This document shows, in pieces, positions 1 to 10,710 of a stretch of DNA of 64,000 bases (the stretch's first letter is position 1; each line of letters starts with the position of its first letter). Location: assembly GCF_019320115.1 (NCBI RefSeq), contig NC_089589.1:18353641-18417640 (forward strand). Direction: 5' to 3'. The stretch is from Miscanthus floridulus (taxonomy: Eukaryota; Streptophyta; Magnoliopsida; Poales; Poaceae). The translations under genes and the position numbers were made by a program. The notes below the pieces were generated by a model. That model worked only from the letters and a program-made list of their open reading frames with translations. It was not told the DNA's origin and did no database searches.

Positions 1-1710
1 CAAAGTACTCCTGCTGGTCATCAAAGAATTGATCTTGCTCACCAAAATACTGCTCACCGTCTATACTCAATCATCAACATCATCACGCAAACATATGGGA
101 CCAATCATGCATAGCAAACAAGAGCAATAATTAGAACAGTACACCAACAGTAAGAAAACATGTTTAAAAGTCTACAAAAATATTCTACATGTCACTACGA
201 TCACACAGACACGAAATTCACTGAAATCGGATTTAAAACATGAAAGTCATGAATTTAACAAGATTTTCTATAGCAATTTAATGGATTTAATCTAACCATT
301 ATTTTTAACAGTTGAAAACACTACTAACAATGATATAAACATTATATTATGGAATTACAAACCTAACACAATTTGAACGAGTCAAATCGGACTTAAAACA
401 AAGGTTTTATGAGCACATTAAGATCAGTGCCAATTCTTTGAATATTGAAAACGTATTTTCGAATAAATCCGAAGAAAATACGCTTTGAACAAGGAAGGCG
501 TAATCCTGAAAGACGTTATGGACCAAAGGGTTCTATTCTAGAAAAGCTGAGGGGCTCTTTAGAAATTTTTACCCCGCGATGGGGTTTCGGCTTTTGTGAG
601 CCGTTGATCTTGAGATGGACGGCGCAGATCTAATCAGTGGGAGGGGAAGATAATTCCAGCAGCCGGAACAGGGCCAACACGGCGGCCCGCCATGGCCGGA
701 AACAGGGGGCTCCCCGGCGCACGTGGAACGGGGCCTACGGAGCACCATTTGACGAACCAAGGGCACGGGGAGACCGAGGGGAAGATGGGGACCTCACATA
801 GGGGGTCTTCACGGACGGGGACGAGTCGAAGACGACGGGCGGCACGATGGGGGCGGACGGCGGTGAACTACAAAGGTCCGGCGGTGGCGCGTGAGCAATG
901 GAGAGCGGGAAGGGGAGAGAAAACAGCTCAGGGAGGTTCTCTACCGGGAAACGAGGCTCAGCGACGGTCTGCGGATGACGGAGAGTCGGCGAGCGGGGAG
1001 TTCCACGGCGGCGGGCGGAGTTGGAGCTCTGGCGAGATCCAACGGTGGCGCTAGGGCACGAACTCGGCAACGGCTCTGAAATTAGAAAGGCGGGGGCGGT
1101 ACTTATAGGCATGCGGACGTGGCGCGTTTGGAAAGAAATCGGGGCAGCGGGATTCGGGCGATGCGGCATCGAGTCCGACTCGAGCTCGGCTCAAGGAAGA
1201 AGATGTCGCCCCTGACGAGCGGGGCCGGCATGTCAGTCGCACAAGGAGGGGGAAAAGAGGCGGGCCGCGCGGTGAGATGGTGTGCTGCGGAGCAGGCCGG
1301 CTGCGGCACTAGCTGCGGCTTGCGCGGGGCGGCGCTGGGCTGCGGCAGCTGGGCCGCGCGAAGCTGCTGCAGTGCTGACTGCGGATTCGGTCCAAGGAAC
1401 CAGGCCAGCAGGCCGAGTCGGCCGAAACCGAGAAGGGGGAGGGGACAACAGATTCTATTTTTTCTTTTTATTTTCACAGCTTTCAACAATTCCATTTTTC
1501 AAATACCTTTGAAATTTCTTTTCAGCTCTAAAAAAACAATCATCATAGAAATATTAATGCAGCAGCATGAATTCATCACATGCACGTTGACCTTACATTT
1601 GTTTTTAATTTAATAAAAAATATTTTTTTCTAAATTCACATGATCACAAAAAAATCCATAATTAAATCAATTCTCCTAATTCAAAACAAATGCGAATTTT
1701 GGGTGTTACA
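1..1710 (-). repeat. 3' LTR of element A (partial)
   Basis: Positions 1-1710 align with 31325-33009 in the same orientation. In element sense the LTR starts TGTAACACCC at 1710 and runs off the window start. The GC-rich block around 600-1450 gives many overlapping ORFs on both strands. These are composition artefacts of the LTR, not genes. A TATA-like TATAAGT lies at 1107-1101 on the minus strand, at the same place as in the 5' LTR. Confidence 0.9.
1101..1107 (-). promoter_or_regulatory. TATA-like box in 3' LTR of element A
   Basis: The minus strand reads TATAAGT in a GC-rich context, directly matching 32400-32394 in the other LTR. Conservation in both LTRs fits the U3 promoter of the element. 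A start site would lie roughly 30 bases downstream, near 1070. This is inference from the motif only. Confidence 0.4.
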
Positions 1711-1729
1711 AATTCTACCCCCTTAAAAG
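1711..1729 (-). other. Polypurine tract of element A
   Basis: In element sense the sequence CTTTTAAGGGGGTAGAATT directly precedes the TG that starts the 3' LTR. This is the expected position and composition of the plus-strand primer for reverse transcription. Confidence 0.75.
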
Positions 1730-1774
1730 AATATCGTCCTCGAGATTGGATGATGCTTACTCAAACAACTGCGG

Positions 1775-3631
1775 CTATGCGTTTCTTAAATCTTCCTCTC
1801 TTTCCCAGGTAGCCTCTTCCGCGAAGTACCGATTCCACCGTACATTGCACATTTTGATAACCTGAGTTCTGGTAACTCTTTCTGCTGTCTCCAAAATCTT
1901 TACTGGGTATTCCTCATATGTGAGATCTTCTTTGACAGCAAGCTCTTCTAAAGGTATTTGCTCCTTCGGTACACGCAAATATTTCTTTAGTTGAGAAACA
2001 TGGAACACATTATGCACATCAAACAACTTTTCAAGCAATTCTAGTTGATAGGCCACTTCTCTACGTCTCTCTAAAATCTTGAATGGTCCAATGTACCTCG
2101 GTGCTAACTTTCCCATCATATTGAACCTTTTCATACTTCTCATCGGTGACACCTTAAGATACACATAATCACCTACTTCAAAAACCAATTCCCTTCTTCG
2201 AGTATCAGCATAACTCTTCTGTCGGGACTGTGCTACTTTTAAGTTGTCACTAATTATCCGTACTTGTTTCTCTGCATTTCATAGCACATCTGGTCTAAAT
2301 ACTTGACTTTTACCTAGTTGATTCCGAAACAGAGGTTCTACATTTACGCCCATCCAAAGCTTCAAAAGGTGCCATCTTGATACTCTTCTGGTAACTGTTA
2401 ATGTACGAAAACTCAGCATAAGGCAAATTCTTATCCCAACTAGTACCATATTGTAATGCACAAGCCCTTAACATGTCTTCTAATATTTGATTCGTCCATT
2501 CAGTCTGTCCGTTAGTCTGCTGATGATAAGCTGTGCTGAAGTTCAACTTCATCCCTAAGGATTCATGTAATTTCTGCCAATAGTGAGACATGAATTGAGT
2601 ACCTCGATCAGACATGATCTTCTTAAGAACTCCATGTAGACTCACTATCCTCTCCATATACAATTCAGCCAACTTTGCACTGGTATAAATGGTCTTCACT
2701 GGCAAAAAGTGAGCGACCTTAGTTAAGCAATCCACTATTACCCATATAGAATCATATCCTCTCTGAGTGTGGGGCAAACCAACTATGAAATCCATACCAA
2801 CCTCATCCCACTTCCACTCAGGTATCTTCATCGGTTGTAGCAATCCTATAGGTCTCTGATGCTCAGCTTTCACCCTTTGACAAATGTCACACAAAGCCAC
2901 ATACTCTGCCATGTCTCTCTTTAATCCGTACAACCAATACTTCTCTTTAAGATCCAAATACATCTTAGTACTCCCAGGATGTATAGAATAGGCAGACTCA
3001 TGAGCTTCATGCAAGATTGCATCTCTAATAGCCTTGCTCTCTGGCACGCATAGTCTCTTACCAAACCATAAAGTACCATTGTCATCTATACGTAGGCCAG
3101 GCGCTTTATCGATGACTACATTATCAGCTATCTCCTTTAATTTCTCGTTCTCCAACTGACCTTTGCGTATATCTTGCTCTAAGGTAGGCTCTATCACCAA
3201 CTCTACTGTATTAGTGACAAAACCCAAGTTGAGACGTTCAATTTTAGCACACAACTCACTTGACATAGGCGCCGCCTGCACCTCATTGGCATAGCTCTTC
3301 CGGCTAAGCGCATCGGCCACAACGTTTGCCTTTCCAGGATGATAGTGCACCTTCAAATCATAGTTCTTGATCAACTCCAACCATCAACGTTGTCTCAAGT
3401 TTAGATTTGACTGAGTGAAGATATACCTCAAGCTCTTATGATCTATGTAGATATCACTCTTATGCCCAATTAAATAGTGTCTCCAGATCTTCAAAGCATG
3501 AACCACTGCTGCTAACTCCAAATCATGTGTAGGATAATTTACCTCATGCTTTTTCAACTGCCTGGATGCATATGCTACAACTCTTCCCTCTTGCACAAGA
3601 ACACAACCAAGACCTTGGCGAGATGTATCAC
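1775..3631 (-). pseudogene. Element A pol, 3' half: RNase H end, integrase, chromodomain
   Basis: Read from 3631 down. The RNase H core has GLGCVLVQ, the [20 protein letters not shown] block and [15 protein letters not shown] at 3386-3384 sits in an otherwise conserved RQR-W context and looks like a mutated CGA. The frame from 3380 to 2310 holds the end of RNase H ([17 protein letters not shown]), the integrase zinc finger (HEAH...CDIC) and the DDE core (GMDFIVGLP, MSDRGTQF, ILEDMLRAC). A frameshift near 2330 precedes the C-terminal part (2188-1775), which has the GPFKILER block and a chromodomain ending ATWEREEDL. The 5' continuation lies 22 kb away at 25753, beyond element B. Not functional. 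Confidence 0.92.
3627..3631. repeat. Target-site duplication of element B, left copy (ATCAC)
   Basis: ATCAC immediately precedes the TG of the 5' LTR of element B. The partner after the 3' LTR is ATCAT at 25753-25757, one base different. Removing element B and one copy rejoins the RNase H reading frame of element A (codons for Y-Y-D then T-S-R-Q-G-L), which confirms the insertion point. Confidence 0.8.
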
Positions 3632-4305
3632 TGTAACACCCTAAATTTTGCTCTTTTTGAAATAGACGTAAATTGAGGTAATTTTGAATTTTTGTACTCA
3701 TAAAATATAGGGAAATAAAATTTTTCATTAAATTAAAATTCAGCATAGGGTTAGCTACATAGTTGAGCAATCATGCTGCTGCAAATTTACTTTTTGATGA
3801 TTGAGTTTGAACAAAATTTCAAAAGAATTCAAATTGGATTTGAAATTTTCATTTGGAAAACATTTGAATTGAAAACAAAATAAAAAGGGAAAACCTCTCC
3901 CTCCCTCTATCTGGTCCAGCGGCCCAAATCCCTTCCCCCTCCTCTCACTTTCCCGCGTGGGCCGGCCTGCTACCCTCTTCCTCCTCTTTTTCTTTTCTTC
4001 TTCCGCCGGCCCACCTTCTCTCTTTCTCTCTTCATGGCCTAGTCGCAGCAGGAGCCCAGCACTACCCTTCCCTTCCCTGGCTCAGCCCAACATGCGGCGC
4101 CCCGCCCCACTCCCCGCTTTAGCCCAGCTTCAGCCATAGCAGAAGGCCCGCAGCCAACGCCACCTCCCTCTTCCCCCTCTCTCTCGCTGCTGGTAGACCC
4201 CGCACGTCGGTCTTCTTCTTCCTCAGTGCGCCCAGGACTCCGCCATGGGACTCCAAGTCCGCCCCAAGCTCGCCGTCCTGGCATGTTCCGCAAGCTCCTT
4301 TGCGT

Positions 4306-4313
4306 CATAAATA
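4306..4313 (+). promoter_or_regulatory. TATA-like box in 5' LTR of element B
   Basis: CATAAATA lies inside GC-rich LTR sequence and is repeated exactly at 23080-23087 in the 3' LTR. It is a plausible U3 promoter element by position and conservation. The motif alone is weak evidence. Confidence 0.35.
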
Positions 4314-4568
4314 CCGAGCCGACCCTCCCACCACTTTCCCCTGTCCCTATTCCGCTCTAGAAGCAAGCTGCAATGTTCCCGTGCCTAGCCGTGCTGCCGC
4401 CATCACCGCGAGATCCTACCGCCGTCGAAGTCGTGCCTCAGTCACTTCTCCACCTTCGAGGACCCACCTACGCACTTCGGGATGAGGTAACGAAGCTTTG
4501 CAGCCAAGCCGTGCCCTCTCTCTCGCTCTCTACCTCTCTCTCCGCATCACCGTAGTTTCTCTAGTGAG

Positions 4569-4573
4569 CTTGA
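4569..4573. repeat. Target-site duplication of element C, left copy (CTTGA)
   Basis: CTTGA at 4569-4573 and CTTGA at 19248-19252 flank element C exactly. The 3' LTR of element B has the uninterrupted site GTGAGCTTGAGCTGCCCC near 23337-23354, which acts as an internal empty-site control. Confidence 0.95.
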
Positions 4574-7500
4574 TGTAACACCCCGGTGTTATGCCTACAT
4601 TTAGGCACTGCAAATCATGCATATCATGCATCATCAAGCATCCAAATCATACATGCTTAATCATGTGAATAACAATTGAAATATTGCTTTGAAACATCTG
4701 AAACATGCGTGAAACCTGAATGTTGCATACACCTGTTTAAGAATTGTTTTGCCCTGAATTTTCTTGCTAGGTTAGTAAAACATGTTTGGATACTATTGTA
4801 AATCATCTAGCAATGTTTAGTTCAATTTTTGGAGCAATGTTTGTATTCAAATTAATTCAAAATTTGGCTTTAAAAATAAATTCCCAAAATTAGGGTTTTG
4901 AGCTAAACGTGGACTTTGATCTTACAATTCAAAATCTAGAAAGAATTTGGCTGTGGTCCTAAAAGCAAAGTTGTAGAGAATTAAATTCTAAGCAACTTTC
5001 ATTTTTGGTTCATTTTCAAAAGAGGTCATTTTCTTGCTCAAAATAATATTTGAAAGATGGCATTTAAAATTTTCCTTGAAAATATATTTGGAAAAAGGAT
5101 CTTTCTCCTTCGCGGGCCGCCGCCTCGCTTCTGGCCCGTCTGCTGAAGTCGGCCCAGCCAGCATCCCCCGCGCGCGCCTCGCCTCGCTCGGCCCAGCCCA
5201 GCACCGCGCCGCGCCTGGCCTGCCTCCGCACGCCTGCCCGCGCCGCGCGCCCGACCACGTCAGGGCTTGCCCGCCGCGTGGCGCCACCCATCGACGGCGG
5301 CCTGACACCGCGTCCACGCACCGCGGCAGCTCTGGCACTGCTGGCCATGACTTGAATCACTGCGCGCCCACCGCATTCCAGCGCTCCTCACTTCTCCTCT
5401 CACTGCGCGCCCGCCATCGCCACCGCGCACCGCGCCTTGTCGGAGCTCGCTCGCCCGGCCACCTCAGCTCGCCGGTGACCACTCCGTCTAGCCTACAGCT
5501 CCACCGTCACCCCGCGCACCCCGTGCTCTCGCTGTTTTGCTGTGGTAAGCATCCCGTCCTTGGGAATTGCTCGCCGGAGCACGGCCGAGCTCGCTGGTGA
5601 GCTCCGCTCCCGTGGACTCCTCCTCCCTGCTCCTCTTCCTACCTTTACTTCGCGCGCACAAGCACCGCACGGCGACGTTGAGTCTCCCGAGCGCCTCCTT
5701 TCACCATGCCGTGGCCGGAGATGCTCCACCGGCGACTACCCGCTCCGCCGCTCCGCCATTACCGTCGCCGAGCCTTTTTCCCCTGCACTGCCCCTCCCTA
5801 TTCACCTCTATCCGATGCGGTTTGGCATGGGGAGCACGTTGGTGCCCTCCGTTTCACCGGGGACCTCGCCGTCGGCGAGTTTCGCAGCTACCGCGCCGTC
5901 GTCCCTCTCCGTCCCCTATTTTCTCTCGCTGGCATGCGGGCCCCGTTTGTCAGCCGCCGCTGCTGCGAGGGGACTGGAGATGGGCAACGCCGTTCTGGGC
6001 CGTGTGCGCGCACAGTCGTGGGCCGCCTAAGCCGTTCGGGCTGGCCCAGTAGTGTTTGAATAAAGGATTTCAACTTATTCTTTATTATTTGAAATTTGAA
6101 ATGGTTTGAAAAATGTTTGGGTACTCAAATTTGCTCCAAATTTGTTGAAACAAATTTTGCTAGGTTCCTTATCAGCAGATCTACTTGGGAAAATTTTTGC
6201 ATGTCATTTTAGAGATACTTTGCTGTAGAATTTTATTTAATCATGAATATCGCTGATAAATTGGAAAATATGTAGAAAAATATATAGGCTTCAGAAAAAT
6301 ATGGTTCCAAGTTTGTTAATCTTCTTATGTCATGTACTTCCTAGGAAAAATAGGTTTCATGCCTATGCTATGGAAAAATTTTGAGGTGTAGTTCAAGTAC
6401 CTTTAATGGCTGATTTTTGTTATTTTTGCTAGAGAGCAAACTTTGTATAACACATGCATGTGATAAATTTTGTACAGTCATTGTATGCTATGAAGAACAT
6501 AGGAAAAATACTAATTCTGTTGTTTGACACTTTTCACAGTACAAAGTATTTTCATGTTCATGATCATGCCATAGCTTGTCATTTTTGTGTAGACTATTTT
6601 ACTTATCCAAACGCCATGAAAATTTTATGGTAGTCTACTTAGAGTATTACTATGCTATTGTAATTTTCTTAGATTTTTATAAGCACCAGAAATATAGGTT
6701 GCTGTTGTAGCCCTAGTTTCAAATGAAATAAAATAATCCTCTTTAATGCAAGTTAGTTAATAATGTTAGCTTTGGTGTATCTTTGAAGCATTTGATAAGA
6801 TATGTTGACTTAACCTATTAGTAGTATAAGAGAATGCAGTAGATGACATGTGTTTGTGGCATATTTTCTTGGATGATGTGACTACCTTGCATTCGAACAT
6901 ATCCATTGTATTCATCTCATCCGATGCACCGATTGCATAGGCACTTACACGCATTGCATCATACAGGATCGCAAACCGAGAACCCAGTCGTCATTCCCGA
7001 GGAGCAGTTCGAGGTGCAGCCGCAGGAAGTGCCAGAAGCCGACGAGGAGGACGTTGAGGAACTTCCGAAGTGCCCCGATCACCGTCCGAGCTCCTTCGAG
7101 AGAGGCAAGCCCCGGAGCATCTTTCTCCCGGTTTGCAATGATTTCATTAAATGCTTTACTTTAAATTGATGCATTACGTTCAGGAGTTGTTTGCAACCGT
7201 TGCTGCATTATACTTTGTTATACTATATCCTTGTTACCCTGGTATCCGCAGTCGAGTCAATGCTTAGCTGGCTTAGACCGGTAGAAGTCGGGTGATTTCC
7301 TGTCACCTGCGAGCTATAGGTGGTTACCTGGATCTGCTTTGATGACTATGAAGTCATGATATAACTAAGTGTTAAATGAAGTTGAGACCGGACGGAGACT
7401 TGCAGAGTTTTGGACTGTAGTGTTTCCGTCTGTGTCGATTAAGGACCGACCGTTGTTGGGCCTCGAGTCATGTTGAACGCATGCCTTACATTTAGCTGGA

Positions 7501-8565
7501 CGGATAAAGTACCTTCCGACCGCGAAGCTGGGAGATTTTTCGGGCCGAGTAGATTGCCCGCAGCGCACTGTGCCGGAGCAGGTGTGGTAGGACACGGGGG
7601 CGGGATGATAAGACCAAAGTGCAGTCGGTCGGCCCCCGGGTACATGTGGTTCCTGGCAAACTCGAGATACCTGGAAAGTTGACTCGGTGATCAATATCTC
7701 ACTTTAGCGGGTGAGTGAGGTTTGTGTAAGGAATAAATCACCAGCTGGTTAGGAATCGATTCGAATCACCATCGCTCCTGGATAGTGAGCACTTGACTTG
7801 AGTGACTTCATCGTAGTAAATGTTTATGGAACACTTGGACAGTTATAGTGAATATGACAGTATGGAAGTTGTTTAATGATCAGTGGTTATCATTATCTGC
7901 TTAATCATATGCGTGCTCTAGTATAGGTGCAAATCTAGTCGACAGGTTAATAATAATTAACTTGACAATAATGCTTTTAGAAGGGTTCTTGAAATGCTAA
8001 AAATGCTTCTTTTGCAAATGAGTCAGCTACCCTACTATAAAGCCTTCATGATCCTTGGTGTCATTTATTTTCGGTTATGTCGGGTAAGTCTAGCTGAGTA
8101 CCTTCTCGTACTCAGGGTTTTATTCCCACTTGTTGCAGATGGGCAGATGTATTACGGCTATTGTATCAACTGCCTTTATCCTGCGATGGGTGATGCTTAG
8201 GACCATGGGCATGGTCATTCCTTACGTCTCGTCTAATGCTTTTGTTGGAGATGATCATTCGCTGGCACTATATTTGAACTCCGCGTGAGTGTGTGTGGTT
8301 TGAACAAATGGCTTCCGCTACTTTTATTCGAACTGGTTTTGTAATAACTATGTTTAAACTCTGATGTATCTGAGATTGCAAACTTTTATGTAATATGTGA
8401 TGGTGACCGCTAAACTTATTACGATCTTAGCTGGAATGGAAGTTGGCTTGAAATCCTTCGTGATTTCACGGACTACTGGGTTATACGGGCTTAAGTTTGC
8501 TAAATCGTCTGCCCTGGTGGATGATTTTCTCACTTAATTTCGTATAATTGGTCGGTTCTGTTACA
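4574..8565 (+). repeat. 5' LTR of element C (about 4.0 kb)
   Basis: Begins TGTAACACCCC and ends TCTGTTACA. It is near-identical to 15237-19247. The block 5095-6040 is very GC-rich and produces long overlapping ORFs in several frames on both strands; the frames differ by indels between the two LTRs, so I treat them as non-coding. A short acidic ORF-like stretch at 6966-7166 is preserved in both copies, with one 9-bp in-frame length difference (17675-17690 region). The segment 7990-8200 is also open in both. Confidence 0.95.
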
Positions 8566-8567
8566 GC

Positions 8568-8579
8568 TGGTATCAGAGC
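8568..8579 (+). other. Primer binding site of element C (initiator tRNA-Met)
   Basis: TGGTATCAGAGC starts two bases after the LTR end. It is the standard plant retroelement PBS complementary to the 3' end of initiator methionine tRNA. Confidence 0.9.
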
Positions 8580-9356
8580 ATGGTTTAGCGTGTTACTGTT
8601 CACAAGTGTATTTAAAACAAAAAGGCATTTGGAAAATGTGATTTTAAAAATATAAAGTGTGCCAGTGATCATATCCTTTATGCCCAGTTAAGGACTTTAG
8701 GTGGCTTAATTAAGTACTGACTAGGGTTCTTGCATCATATTTCTCTTTCGTCGCTCATACGGCGTGCTATTGTATGAGTGCCACTTGTTTGAGTGGTAAT
8801 GAATGGATCATTTGCCTCTACGCCTTGGTAAGTGTGAGTTGTGAGAGCATGATCGGATACACCGCCGATCTAGGGTGAATGCTTATATGATGCTGGAGTA
8901 ATTACATGTTCTACGCATGTTTTACAAAGGTATCTCATGTATGGGTCTTCCGTCTATGGAGGCGATGCCGTCAATAGGACGATGGTTCGGGTAGTTACTA
9001 CCGTTGTACACGTATCTGGGGATTCATGTAGAGCGTGTAGATAAAACTTTACTGCTTTTATGCATTCATTGGGAATTGGGCTGAAATGAATCTTCTGCAG
9101 GTACATAACAGCGCTATCGTGTAGAACGTATTAGCTACGTATTGAGAGATCGTTTGTATGCCACCGAATTCGTCGTTAGAAATTATTTATTTCCTAAGTT
9201 TGTGAGAACGTACGGCACGTTCATACATCATGTTACTTGTGCATTTCATTCATGTCATGCATTCCTCCCCTTATAAATTGATTCTCTCATTTTGATAAAA
9301 GTGGTATCACCTAAAAAAAATGTTTCCCCGAAGTAATAAGAGAACTTTTGCTACAG
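8580..9356 (+). other. Leader of element C, no gene seen
   Basis: About 780 bases between the PBS and the pre-gag start codon, AT-rich with many stops. It ends with a pyrimidine-containing stretch and CTACAG immediately before the ATG, which resembles a 3' splice site. This is also the expected location for packaging signals, but no specific structure was identified. Confidence 0.5.
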
Positions 9357-10346
9357 ATGGCCCGCATGAAGCAGACCGCCCGTAAGTCCACCGGAGGAAG
9401 AGCACCTCGACGTCCATTGGCCCTGAGGGAGCACCGCACCACGGACACCTTCTTGAGCGAGTTTGGCATGCCAACTTTGCTTTGGAGAGTGCTCCATGAT
9501 GTGGGGTACCCAGAGGGTCAAGAGCCGGTGTACTCTTGGAATGAGAGCCAGTTAGCAGAGGATGGACTTGCAGTGGTGGAAATCACGGTTCCTGCTCTCG
9601 GTGATGCTCCAGATTGGGATGGTTGGCACTTGGAGTTTGAGGGTCGCACTCCAGCTGAGGGTGCAGAGGGAGCAGCCTTCCATGTCATCAGGGACATTAT
9701 GAGCAGATTTCCCAGTGAGCTTGCAGCAGCTCTGGCTGGTACTTTTCCTAGGGATGATCCTCGTGATGCCATTTGGGTTCAGCCTCAAGGAAGTGCATTG
9801 GTCAGAGGTCCAGCTGAAGGACAGGCTAGCGACAACCAGGCAATGAGTGCTATGTTCGCCGCCATCAGAGCGTATGAGGGTCTCGAGAGTACCTACTGGA
9901 CTTTGACTGGCTTGCGCAGTGAGGATAAGCTCAAAGGGAAGAAGCAGAAGAAGAGACAGGCACGTGCTATAGCTAGCCTGCAGGAGCAGTTGGTTGATAT
10001 GAACTTACAGTGAGATCAGGCGGTTGAAAGAGGTGATAGAGCTATGCAGCGAGTGCATACGTTGACTCAAGCCAACAACAATGCAGACCGCATGATTGGA
10101 CAGTTGGTTCAGGAAAGGAATGAAGCCTGGAACGCAAGAAACCTTCTGCTGCAAAGAGTCGATGAGCTAGAGGAATACAACGGCAACCTGCACGAGGAGT
10201 TTCACGCGCTCTACAATGGGGTTGGCTCATATGCTCCACCGAACGCCGCTGGCATGGACATCGACGACGACAACCAGGATGAGCCGGTAGTTTCACCTGG
10301 GGGCGATGGTGACGTCTCCGATCCCGACGATGGCCCCAAGGAGTAG
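9357..10346 (+). pseudogene. Pre-gag ORF with histone H3-tail-like N-terminus, dsRBD-like and coiled-coil regions
   Basis: One frame of 330 codons, broken by TGA at 10011-10013 (codon 219) and ended by TAG. I chose the ATG at 9357 because the next codon is Ala, giving after Met removal ARMKQTARKSTGGRAPRRPL. This matches 17 of the 21 residues H3 A1-A21. The rest is not a histone. Residues 39-118 show a dsRBD-like order: helix TLLWRVLHDVGY, strands EPVYSW, LAVVEITVPA and WHLEFEGRTP, helix EGAEGAAFHVIRDIM. The usual basic residues at the start of the last helix are absent, so RNA binding is doubtful. A basic patch (191-203, KLKGKKQKKRQAR) could be a nuclear signal. A coiled coil follows (about 205-288) and then an Asp/Glu-rich tail (300-329). 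A diverged homologue lies in element A at 29042-29893. The function is unknown; chromatin mimicry is my inference. Confidence 0.85.
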
Positions 10347-10710
10347 GCTAGTTGCCTTGCGCTAGTATCTAGGTCCTATCGCAATGACCTTTCTTTTGTT
10401 GGCATGTAACCTATTGTATGTTGCTTTGAACGTATGAGACTTGGCATATGGTTGGAACTTGATTTAGAATGCAATATCTTAACGCATAAAAAGTCCAGTG
10501 TATGTATGCTGGCAATTGGATTGTATGGACGCGATGTGGCCGTTGAAGTAATTTGATTAAGTGCTGTTGTTTTAATTGGGATGCAATTGTTGTGCCTCTG
10601 AATTATTGTATGAATTTATTCTCTCCAGTAAATTTAGTACGGCATAATTTTTCATTCACTCGCAATTATTATAGCTTCACTCAATCATTACTTGTTGCTG
10701 AAAAATGCAG
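10347..10710 (+). other. Spacer between pre-gag ORF and gag
   Basis: AT-rich, no ORF. It ends AAAAATGCAG directly before the gag ATG, another AG-ATG junction resembling a splice acceptor. Confidence 0.5.

Larger units (their letters stand above)
3632..4573 (+). repeat. 5' LTR of element B, left part
   Basis: Begins TGTAACACCCTAAATTTTGC and matches 22406-23346 of the 3' LTR. It breaks off after CTTGA where element C is inserted. The pyrimidine- and GC-rich block 3890-4500 gives spurious ORFs. Confidence 0.9.

Noticed and set aside
692..1613. Overlapping ORFs at 692-1613 and 31909-32888
   Set aside because: Same GC-rich LTR segment of element A in both copies, not conserved in frame.
5034..6059. 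Long overlapping ORFs in the GC-rich block of the LTR of element C (also 15697-16746)
   Set aside because: Open in several frames on both strands because of CpG-rich composition. The frames shift between the two LTRs through a 10-bp indel, and there are no domains.
9348..9356. TTG start three codons upstream of the H3-like ORF
   Set aside because: The ATG at 9357 is followed directly by the Ala codon that reproduces the H3 N-terminus, has G at +4, and is preceded by an acceptor-like CAG. A non-ATG start would hide the tail.
9357..10346. A genuine histone H3 gene or H3 pseudogene
   Set aside because: Only the first about 21 residues are H3-like. No histone-fold helices follow, and the ORF has the same position and layout in two retrotransposons.
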